Shown here: positions 25,201 to 37,200 of the stretch, in pieces
How positions within the stretch are numbered: the first letter of the stretch is position 1
Layout of the letters: each line of letters begins with the position of its first letter
Assembly (NCBI GenBank): GCA_014549065.1
Contig: JACDOX010000023.1
Coordinates: forward strand, 1-64,000
Source of the DNA: Cardinalis cardinalis
Taxonomy: Eukaryota; Chordata; Aves; Passeriformes; Cardinalidae
DNA: 64,000 nucleotides
Direction of reading: 5' to 3'
Translations under genes and position numbers: made by a program
Notes under the pieces: generated by a model
Databases searched by the model: none
The model's input: the letters and a program-made list of their open reading frames with translations, nothing else
Told to the model about the DNA's origin: nothing

Positions 25201-28200
25201 TTATGTCACCTCAGCATGAAGTTATGTCATCCAGTTCTGCAGGTAATTACAGTTAACATCACTTGTAATTGAGCAGGCTCCAAGCTTNATTTTTATTTGA
25301 TCTATGCTGTAATGACTTGTAACAAGTTTCATGCTAAAATATAAAGAAATAGATATAAATATTTATATAATATATAAATATTTATATAAATATAGATATA
25401 AATATCTGATTTTCTTCTATTCAGGTGCCAGCAAAGGTACATTTCCATCCAGTCAACATTGGCAAAAGTGTCGTCCAAAAATGGAAATGAAAAAGATATC
25501 GATAAATTCCAGCTATACCATGAGTTTTCTTGTAATATAAAGAATATTCAGCATCATCAGGTAAAACTTGAAATTTTAACTGTTTTTCCTTAGAATTTTA
25601 ACTGCAGTAAATGTTGCTTTGTTTTTGAGTTGTGTTACTTAAAACTAATTNTAAAGATATTTTCTTTTTTTTTACAGTTATCAGGGGTATTAAAGGCTTT
25701 CNAATTCTTGAAATGCAGAAATAAGCTCTTGATCTGTTTTAAGAGATAGAGCAAAGGACTACTATTTAGTATCCCAAAAATGGGTTTGTTTTGCAAGTCA
25801 TCATTTTTTTCTTTTGTGGAGCATATTTGGTTATCCTAAGCCCCAAGCTTAGACTTATATAACTAGATAAAGAGAGGAGGGCTGAAGCAAACCGAGAGAA
25901 GCTGATGGCTTGACAGCCAGGCTATCCCTCTTACTGAAGTTCAGAGGCAGAAGTGTGATGCACTCAATGCACCTGTCAAGACCTCTGCTCTAATTCATAA
26001 CCAATCACCAAGTGAATTGTCTCTTGTTTTATTTACAATCACCTAGCTTAAAAAAAACCCAAAACAAACCCAACAAAAACCAGTTGAAAAAAACGAATGA
26101 TAATCCAAAACCCAAAACAAGCCATATATCATAGAAGACAGACCACTTAGATGCTTCTAACTAGAAATGTCCTTTTCCTTTAGAAGACTCTGATATGTTC
26201 TCATTTTTTCTGTGCTTTGTTTTAAAGCAGTGCATTTTGAATTGATAAAGAATTAATTTATTACAAAGAAAAATTTCACNACATGGATAGGCTAATTTTT
26301 AAGCTGTTTTTCCCCTTTCCATTACGAAAGGTGTTAGACAAAAGACTAATTAGCTACTGTTTATTTCAATAGGCTGTTCTTGCAAAGATGTTTGAAGAGC
26401 TACCTGTGGTTTTTCTCTTTGTAATAACTATATTGATAGTTATCTGGTAAAAAGTTGCTTCAAGAGGGTTGGGAAAAGTTGATAGAGCAACCTATTGGCT
26501 ACTGTGATGATATTGACAAAGATTGGTGGATTCATCATGTTATGATGTGTGGATTCTTTTGTGTCCTTTTTCATTGAAGGAATTCTTGAGCTGGGAAAGA
26601 GTGTTTGGTTTTACCTGCTCTCACAGTGGTGAATACCACGATGTTCGCTCAATACACGTTGCATAAGTGTTTCCTGGGATGATGGTATCATTTAGTTATT
26701 GTTCAAGGCATCCTTTTTTTACTAAGGAAAACTGTTGCTTAACTAGAGTGAGGGCTAAAAACTGTGTTTCCCAAATCTGGTCAGCACTTTGATTATGTGG
26801 CTGCACTGTTTTTTATCCAGGATGTGCCCTTAGTTTGTTTGATGTTATTATTAGCTCAATCTGCTTTGGTTTATTCTTTGCTGTGCCTGCTGCTAATCTG
26901 AATACTTCTTTCTTTACCCATTCTGGCTCTTCAGAAATAATATGCACTGATTTTGCAGCTGGCAGTCATGTAATTTTGGGATGGTTTTGTACACTTAGGT
27001 GCTGCCTTTTATATGTACATTTCTGCTATCAGCTATTCTAATACATTGAATATTTCTGTACTGTGAATTGTAGAAGTCTGAGTTGCTTGTGCTTCAGTGA
27101 GGTTTCAAGGCTCCAAGTATGACAGGGCTCTCTGTACTAGTTGAGCAAAAAATGCATTTTATGACATGTAAAATCTACTGTATTGTAAATATACTGTAAC
27201 TTGGTTCTTAGGTTCTTCCTTCTTTTTTCAGTTTGTCTTTCTCCCTTTTGTATTTTGATAATGAAGTAAGGANAAAGTTGGGGTTTTTTTCCTCTTTATC
27301 TGCCATTTCTTCATTAAGCTTAAACCCTGGTATTGTACTTTTGAAAGTCTTTCTCATCATTTTCATTTTCTTTGTTACTTGACCTTATTCCCCTACTGAT
27401 GTAAATTGCCATTTTTTAGTGTCGTTATTTTCTTGGGTTATGACCATCCTTTTCAATACATAAAAGTCTTTATTTTTTTCCTTCACCTAAGACTATGAAG
27501 AGATTATTCTTAAAGAATATATTTTTGCCAGTTTTTAAATGCACAAAAGAACTGAGTTCAAGATGTCTTCAAGAGAAAATAATTTTGAGACAAATCAGAG
27601 AATTCTAAAAGAAGCTTATATCGGAAAAAGATATAGGAAAGGCTGAACTCCAGAGTGATTTATGTAATTTACTAATCTCCAAGAACTTTAGGTTAAATAG
27701 GTGTGTTTGAAGAACAATTGTAAAACTTGCTGCTTTGAAAACCTTCTCTACTGCTATCCTGGCTGCATACAGANAAGTGTCCTGAATGCCTTTAGACAGA
27801 GACAGAAGTCAGTTTTAAATCACCTCTTTTCAGAGTTGCAAACACAAGATTCCATAAAATACTGCACTGAAACTTGTCATCACCTGAATATGGAAGTGCA
27901 AGGGGTCCTAAAGACCTGGTACAGCTGTAACTCTGCTCTGGCTTAGATGTGAGTATAGGGGGTGCACAGTAGCCTAGCATGTCACCTGTAGGAAAANAAG
28001 TTGTGCCTTTGTGACCAAAGCCCTGGCAGCTGTGAGTGTGCCTTGCAGCATGTGTTGCAGTGAGTCTAAGTGCTGTGCAGTAAGCTGTGCTGCAGCTTGG
28101 TTCTGCTGTGGGTCTGGGTGACTTCCTGTGCCACTGTCATTTTCNCTTCTGAGACATGTCATTTTGTCATATTTGGGTCCTGAAGTAATCAGGACTTGTG

Positions 28201-31200
28201 TGGAGCCAGGCTGTTTGAAAAAGTTAAGATACTAAAACTGTAATGAGAAAAAAAAACTTTGTTTTAGTCAGCTGTAAAAGCTGAATCCAGATTTTGACGT
28301 GGTGAGATACCCTGTGGGTGTTTCCAGCTGGAACGTTTTGCTAGCAGGAGGTTCAGTCACAGCTTCTTCCTTTGGCAGCAAGGAGAACCTGACTGGACTG
28401 TCTTAGGACATAGCTGAGAAGCAATACCAACACTGTCATAACTAAGGAAAAAAATTTCAAGAGTTTGAGTTTTTGACTAGTTGTAAACAGTTTAGTGTTT
28501 GTGTACGCCTTGGGGTTGCTTTCCTGTATTTGGAGATGACTGAAATAGTGGGAGGAAAAGAATTCATGAATTAAGTGTAACATTTGAGGCAAATGCTCTA
28601 TTTTCAATCTCATACTTAAAAAGGAATTGGAATTTAAAGTCCTTGGCAAAGTACACAGAACTCCTTCTCTGAGTTTAAGTCAATATGCAACATGTAAGAG
28701 TTGTGCAAAATTAGCATGTTGTGTTTTTAGGATAAATAGAATAAGGTTTGATGAAATCTTGTGACTGGATCATATTGTTGTTCTTGCTTTCTCTGAAAAA
28801 ATTATGTTGTTTCTAACAACCCTTGCCCTGGATCTGTTCCAATCTCATATAAAAANTGTCTTTTTCCAGAAGTGAAGACTGCTTTGTGACTACAATAGCC
28901 AGATTTTAACCTNTTACTTAAAAAAATAAACTAAACAAAAAGAGCTTTATTATATTAGAGGGTGAAATTGAATAATTCCATTCTTAACTGAGCATTTATT
29001 GGGTGATTACTCTTCTCTGAATGTATCACTTAGAACAGGATAGGCAGATTGTTTGAGAGTAAAAAATGTAGATAATATTAGTGNCTGCATTAACAGCTGG
29101 TTTGAGTTCAGGCGACTGACACATTCTGCAGATGTAGTGCCAGGAAACAAAATGTGATGCAAATATTGACCCTGCTGACNGCATGCTGAATGATGACATT
29201 ATAATTCTATCACATATATTCTCTGTTGTGAGCATCACTTTGATTTCATTTTAACTTGACATTTAGCTTTCTCTCTTTGTAGAAAGTAAAGTCAGAATAA
29301 ACGTGAAAGCATTTGATTTGTTAAAATGTGTCTTTCTAATTTCTACGTGAAAACATTTGCTTTGGCAGTCAAGGTACCAGATGCTATAATATTTCACATG
29401 CAATCTTTATTATTAGCTTTGTTGTTCAATGATATGTCAGGCCTGGTATGTCACAGGAGCAGTAAGGCTGAGGAATATAAATTGGTACTATGTCCTGGAG
29501 TCATTTTAAACCATTGTATTTAACATATGTGACATGTCTGAGTTAGCTAGTGATTGAATTAAAGTTCATGATTGACACAGAATGCTCTGTTGTGACAGTG
29601 CTCAGGGCCTGCTACATACAGCAACATGTGTAGTCATACAGGAATGTCAGCTTCAAGCAGGTTTCTTTTCTTTTGGTATTTTCTACTTTAAAATACTTTG
29701 GAAGGAAAAATGAAATCTAAAGATGTGCATTTTATTTGCTTCTGAGTATTATTCTGTTTCTAAAATCTACTGGTCAGTGAGTTTTCATAGTATTAAGGTG
29801 AATATTCAGGGTCTCCAAACTGAGGTTAGACCAGGAGTTATCCAGCAGAATCGTCCAGGATCCACCACTTGTGTTGTGGTTCTGGTTTTAAATGTAGACT
29901 CGTAGTCTTCCATTTAAAATTGAACTCTGTGTACAGGTAGCATGTATGCAACCATATTTGACTTTAGATCACGACTGTGGAGTTAAGTACACAAGACTCT
30001 GTCAGAAGTACATGCATATGGTTTGAGGCAGGAGTGTTACAGTAAAGAGAGTGAGTGTTTACATCCTTTTCTGCTATTTGTGAAATAAGCAGGAATAACT
30101 AAATTCATCCTCTTTCAAATTAAGCTGAGCACCTTTGTGTCACAAGTTGTGATTCGTAACTAATGTAAAATTTGGATTAATAATGGGCAGAAAAATGGAA
30201 TCTGAAGCATAGAAATAACTTTTTCTGTTTCTGGGGTCTAGTTCTGATTGGACTCACTCTTTGATTAATTTCTTGAGTTTTAATTTGGGTTATTAAATAA
30301 GATTATTCCACCACCAAAATTCATGCTGTCTTGCATTATAAGTGTGTTTAAGATTAAATTGGATCCTAAGATTGCAGACCCCAGGAAAAAAGTATTATTT
30401 GTTATGCCATGGCATGATTTAATCTGTGTTTAAATTGCGGATGTTATCTGTACATGCCAGTACTTTGTGAACTGATTTACTGTACCACCATCCTGATTTG
30501 CTACAGAATGTCAAGCAAGTGTGTACACAAATGTTGATAAGTTTATCTTTTGGATATTTTGTGTGTCATCTGTCTCTGCCATTTATGTTTGCACTCAGAT
30601 TCTGGCCATTAACCGAGGGGAAAATCTGAAGATCCTGACAGTGAAGGTCAACATTCCTGACGGGGTGAAGAATGAATTCTGTTGGTGGTGTGTCAATGAA
30701 AGGTCTGCATGGATACATATTCTTACAGAAATCTCCTTTTTCTATAGGCAACTGCATACTGAGGTGTATCTCATATGTCTTGTTACATTAAGAGAACAAA
30801 TTAAACAAATATTTATTAGATTAGATGAAATTAGCAAGTGGATAATTCTTACTCTGTATTTCCAACTGCTGTAGCATTATGCTGAAAAGATCATGCCTTG
30901 GGCTATATTTGCAAGTTCTGGCACCATTCTTCAAACAGTTGAATTTTTTTTAAACATATGCAAAGGCTGGTGATATGTAAATATATTTTCAAATTGTAAT
31001 ATGCATCACATCCAGTAGCCTTTACTGAAAGGACTTTGTAGAATCTGATAGAGTATACTCCAAACTTCAAAAAATACCTTCTTATGTCCAATTGCAATGA
31101 TTAAATAGGGCTATGTAAGATTTTAGGTCTCTGAAGTACATAACTTCAAGTTTCACAAATGTAAGGAATTACATGTTTAAAAAGAACTTAATGGATTTAA

Positions 31201-34200
31201 CAGACAAACATGAATGTAACTGCTTTCAGTGCATAGCTCTGGCATATTGTGCAAACCATCTCTTGCATTTTGATCTCTAAGTTAGAAAACTGGACTGTAA
31301 AAACCAGATTCTTTTCTTTCTTCCTGATTTGTTCATACAAGTTGTCTGGGATTTTTAAGCCTGTAGTGAGATGTTTAGTGTTGCATAATTTTCAAGGTCT
31401 TTTGCAAAAGTTTAGGTTAACTATATGGGTTTTGTACAATATCTTTCAGATAGTTTTTTTCTTGGAAACTGTACCTTGATGTCCTCTGCTGGAGAATATT
31501 ATGATCCAAACAGTGCATCTTCATTGCGTGAATAAAAAATGACTTTATCTTTCTCAGTAGTTTAAAATATTGGACATTGTTCTGGTGGTGTCTTAGAAAC
31601 TCCTTCCTTTGCGTGCTAGAAATTAATAACCAAAATAAGGGAAGAAAAGTAGGAAGAATTGCACCTTTTAATGTATNAAACTTAATTCAGTGATACTGCT
31701 TTAGCATGTATTTCGTTTTCACAAGTCCAAGAAATGGATGTGGTAAAAATGTTCCTTTTCACNGTAGAAATTTAATAGGGCTGTTTCCCTCTGAAATAGA
31801 ATAGGGCTCTGAAAGGAAGAATAGGGCTCTGAAAATATTAAAGTATTTTTTGGCCAGATACTGTTACTCTTAGATCATATTGTTCTAAGTAACTTTCTTT
31901 GTTTCCAGGAAAGTATCGGGGGTCACAAACATACCTGTTTCTTTCTACTTTTAGTACCTGTAACAGAATTTCTGTCCTCCCTTCAAGCTGTATATTCTGT
32001 AAGCAGAACATAGCTGTCAGTCTTGCTTTTACTGCATCTATGACAGAATTTGGAAGCACTGTGGACCACAGATAGTGGAACAGCTTGTCACTGCTACACA
32101 AATAAAAGTGGGATGTAAATTGAGATATTTTTGGTTGGTTACCCTTTTGTGAGTCATCCTGGGATAAGAAGAATATTGACCTTGGAAGTGAATACTTATT
32201 AATATTTGGCACTCATAAGGCTGTATGTGCTTATGGCTTTTTGCTATTTAAGGATACTTTTCCACCATTATAAAACTTCTGAAGGCATGGTTTTAATCTT
32301 TGTGCATTATCATCGAGGACAAATTCTGATCTTCCTCCTTAGATTGACAACTGTGTTATCAAACTGAGAAATAGTAAATGTGTAATCTGCCCTGCAAGCT
32401 TTGAAATGGTTGTCCAGGGGTGGAATTTGCAATATTTTCATTGCATTGATTTGCTGGTTAGACCAGAAGGTTAATAACTTTTTTTGAGTCAATGGTTTCA
32501 AAACTTTGCAAAGGTATTAATTAATTTGCTAGAAATCACACACACAATCACTTGCAGAAACAGAAATGCCAGCTTGCTACAGAATTTGGCCAGTATTTTA
32601 GCCAGAAAACAGCATCACCTACTGCCCAGTGGATTTGCAGAAAATANTCTGAACTGTTTGTATTCTTCTGAGACAATTTTTTTTAGCATTAAGTGCTCCT
32701 GCAGTAGAAAGTGAGTTTGGAAGACTAGAGTTCCTTATTGCATTGAGCTCTGTGTAGATGCTGTCTAAGAGTATTATACGTTTTTTTGCAAGTTCAGAAT
32801 GTTTATTAGCCTGTGTAAGCATCTGTTTCCTTGCAATTTGGATTTGTGTAGAAAATTCAGGAATATCCTTATGCTTCGTCCTGTGGATTGTATTTTTTCC
32901 CAGAAAATGGCCTCTCTCTGGTTTGACAGTGAACCTACTTCCGTTACCACTAGAACTCTGCTGGTTCCAAAGACTTTGTTGTGAAATTGAACACAAAAAT
33001 GATCAATGAGAGAGTCAGAAAGGGGCTGCTTAGGTGGCTTTGAGTGTAGAAACAACATAGAGCTGTTTCCAAGTGAGATGGGGTGAGAATTTGTTCCCAA
33101 GTGGAATTGCAGCCTTGAAAATTATGTTTGATGTTTTTTCAGTTTCCAGTCAAATATCTCAGATCCTGTGTAAAGTCCATGGTACAGGCCTTAAAGGATG
33201 GCTTTGTCTGTGGTTACTAACTTGGTACATGTTCTTTTAGTGTCTTGGAGGAACACAAAGCTCTGCTGTTAGTCCTTCAGGTCTAAAAGCCTAGCTGGGC
33301 TCTTCCTGGAACAGTTATTAATCAGTACTGGTGGTTCTTAACGTGGGTTCTGGTAATTCTGTTTATGTGTTCCACCCTCTGGTGTCTCAGTAGCCTAAGC
33401 CATTTATGTTTGTTGTGGTCCCTGTTGTGAGCCCTAGGACGTGGAGAGCTGATGATCAGATAAGATGATACTATTTGTATGGAGCTTTTTTAAAATTTGG
33501 CTTCAAAAGCTAGATCTTGATTAAATAATCAAGAAAAATCCGTTCTTACAGGGAGGCTTAACTAGGCTGTGATGATCTTTAAAAATATACACGCATGATT
33601 TTGCTTTGCTTTTTGCAGCAAAGTGGATTTTTCTCTTCTTTCAACAAGTATTGAAATTATTAAACTACAGTATTTGCTATGATTGAACTTGCTGTTTGAA
33701 TGTTTTCTCATTTGTAGCAACTTCTAACAGAATGTTGCCTACATTTTTACTTATGTATGGGCAGGTAATAAAAATATCCATTGTGATAACCTATTTACAG
33801 AGGAAAAGTTTGTTAACTGGCTTTAATGGATGGAAGAGAGGGGGAAACAGCTGCCAGGTTTCCAAATTCATTCTTATTTGTGCTGAGTATATTAGTCATA
33901 CTTACACCTGCAAAACCTTCATGTTTATAGAATTGATGGCAATAAGAGGATTTAAAGCCTTTCTCAGTTTTATATGGGTATAGAAAGAGTCTCTATTTAC
34001 AAAGAAGTATGATAGAGCTATTTGCAAAAACTGTTGGCAAAGTGATGAGGTCATGTGGCTAAGCACTGAATTACAGCCATGAATGTTGTAAAAGTGAATG
34101 GTGAGCTTAATTCTGCTCCTGTGTCTCTCTGCTCAATGCAGGGTTGACTCCATCACACATTTCTCAGCTATTATATGCACAGACACTTAGAAAAAGCTGT

Positions 34201-37200
34201 TTCAGGAAGTTGCAGATCCCCTTAGACAATTGAAAAGCTGTCTGGGTAGGAGCAATTTTGAATTCTCAGTATTTATGAGTGGCTGCCAGCAAACAAGATC
34301 AAAAGTAAAATTCAGTTCTGTTTTTGCTGCANCTGGACACATTATGACCATAATTCTAGCATGTTTCATTTAAGCCACCCAAACAATAAACTTAGAAAAC
34401 TTGCATGGGTTTTTTAAAGTATGTATGGGTATCTCCCATCACAGTTTGGGACCTAGGCACATTAAATAATACAATAAGTGAAGAAAACTCTAAGTGTTAT
34501 CAATATTTTTAAAAGTAATAAAAAACAAGTGGACTTTAATAGAAAATGTCAATAGTATTTGTTTCTGTTTGAGTATAATATATCTGGTTGCTTCTCCTTC
34601 ACCTCAATCTCTTCTCACAGGGTGGACAGTCTCAATGAGTCAAGGACTTACAACACAAACACACATACACACACACCCACCNACCCACATCCCCCACACC
34701 CTCCTTCGTGGAACTTTGCCCTCAACAAAAAGATCAATTGATTAAATATCTAGGAAGATTTTAAGAGTGAGGTGTATTTTACAGCAAAATTTGAAGTACT
34801 TGTTATATAGTTACCATGCACTTTACCTAGAAAAGAGTTCAAGGCTCCAAAGAGTTTGGCTTAGAAGAAGTTGGAAAACAGTCTTGTTTTTGTTTGGTAC
34901 TGTTTATTTATTTTTCCCTTTTCCTATATTATTATTTACACTTCAAATATATTAGTAGGAGGTAAAATAGAGAAACAATTTTTAAGTTTTTTGGCTTTTG
35001 TGGTTTAAGAACTGCTGCAGATTTAGTAGGAATTAGAAGTTGAATAGAGATACTCAATGCATTCCAAATGAAATTTGAATTGGGTTTCATTTATTGGCAT
35101 TAGTTTAGCTCCTTAACCTCCATCTGTGCATAGCTGCCTTTTTTCAGTAATTCTGCAGTGATAATCACGGAGGACGTTTAGTCATTTTTTCTGATGTATT
35201 GAGAAATAGCAAACAATGCAACCCTAAAGGTAATATGGAACCAAATAGTTTNTTCAGTTATAATAAGGTTTGACTTCTCAAAGTGGAGAATGTTTTTTTA
35301 TGTTTTCTTTAAAACATAAACCATAATTGTGTTCTAATACCTAAGAAAAGATAAGCCTGTCCCTTGTGTGGTATTAGAACTATGAGCAACTTCTCATTCC
35401 TTGCATATTTGACTCATGATTTAGTTGCTTAATTATTGTAGTAATTCTGCAGTTTATAGCATTTAACAATGTAGAAGCCTTTTTGGAAAATTCCTTTTTT
35501 GTCTAGCTGTTTGCATGTGTTCTTAAAATATTTTTTATTTTTCTTTCAATCTTTTGCAGATGGAGACCAAAACAATTTTTAAAACCAGAATTTATGAGGC
35601 TACTACGGAGTTCTGTTGAGGATGCGTATAAACGCCTTATATATCCTCTTCTCTGTAGGGAATTCAGGTAAGCCTGGAATAAATCTGTATTCTCATATTA
35701 CTGATTTTTTTTTTTTTTAGCAATTCCCTCCCCAATATTTTGTTCGACTGTTATTTACCTATTTGAAAATATCAGCATGTTTCTAATCCTCTGTGCTTAC
35801 AGAAGAAATAAACTATGTAGTCTTGGTTCTATAGATTTAATTTCTGACTATCAGAAATTAAATTTATAGAACCAGTTTAGGCTACAGTAGAGAAATGATC
35901 TTCCTGTGAAGACATTTTACCTGTAGTAATGTAGTAACGTTTTACATGTTTACATGCTTAGATACTTGTACATTTATCTAATAAAGTACAATTTAGAACT
36001 ATATTGTCATGATAGTTTTATCTTTATTCTTGTAATAGCATAAACCATGATGTCACTGAATTTTTCAAANGTCTTTTCATGTCACAGCAATAGTACTGGT
36101 CTGTTCTTACTCACTGTCTTTTACCTGAACTCAGCAAAGTATTGTTAAGGTTGGAAGCACCCCTCACATTTGCTAGCTGCATTTTGTGGGGCAAATGAAT
36201 TAGTTATAGTGTTAGTCTGATAGTAATTTGTGAGTATTGTGATGTCTCTAGAGAAGTCAGTAAACTTATTATTGGTGATACTGTAGTAATGATGTCAATG
36301 GATATCATGTCCCTTGTTAACATCTGTAATATTATTTCACATCTAAAGGAAATTGAAAACTTAGTATCAAATTAGCATGAATTAAATAGGGTATATTATG
36401 GTGTAGTGTAAGACTTTACCATATAGTGGAAATTACTGAATATGTCCATTACAAGTGTTATCTTCTAATGTCTAGCAGTACTAATGGTGTGATTCTTCAA
36501 TACCAGAGAAGCTCCTCAAAACATAGCCTGCTTCATTCTGGCAAGGCTATCTGGTACATGACCTGAATGGTAATGCTTTTTTTGAGGTAGTTCAAAATGA
36601 AATTTATCCAAGAGACCCTGTTTCTTGGACCAGAGATGTTGAAATGATACACTATCTATGACAGAATTTGGAAGCAAAATTGTGAAATGTTTCTTCTCTA
36701 GNTTGCTGGGTGTGCTTTTGTGTTTGAATTGGAGCTGTTTTCTTGACACCTTTTCATGAATATCATTGCAAGAATGATCTGTGTTCTACCTCTCTGAAAA
36801 GAACTATCAGCTCAAGATGTTAGCAGCATGCATTTTTGGTGGTTTTTGAGCTTCTTCACTACAGTATGTTGTGTTTACTTATTGCTTTGCAAGCAAGATT
36901 GCTTCACCTCTTTTGATTAGTGAGCCTGGTTTTTTATCACTTAGAATTTCACAGATTTCTGAAAATACTGAGTACACTTATTATTTTGTGACCACAATAC
37001 ATGTAGTTTCTCTAGGGGAAGCGCTGTGTCTATTGTGGTCAAAATGATGAACATCTCATGGTGAAGAGTTCAGTTGTTGGCTTCTGTCACTACAGTCTAC
37101 ATCTTTACAATCAAACTCTTTTAAAATAAAGGAAAAAAGCCTACTTTTTAGTGGAGTTTGGTTTTAGGAGAACGAAGCAACTTGGCATATGGGGTGCTTC

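Larger units (their letters stand above)
30703..35559 (+). other. SRBD1 intron after coding exon 9
   Basis: A 4857-base phase-2 intron. It contains an unrecognised antisense coding-like stretch (31,838-33,100), a 17-bp duplication at 31,798-31,834 and a CA-rich microsatellite at about 34,650-34,710. Confidence 0.8.

Noticed and set aside
33325..33365. hAT-like terminal phrase tggtggttcttaacgtgggt
   Set aside because: Only a short, imperfect resemblance to Charlie-type ends, with no partner terminus found; too weak to annotate.
36516..36600. Resemblance of the antisense QGLLDKFHFELPQKK segment to part of a centriolar assembly protein
   Set aside because: Only a handful of matching residues with gaps; not enough to name a retrocopy.
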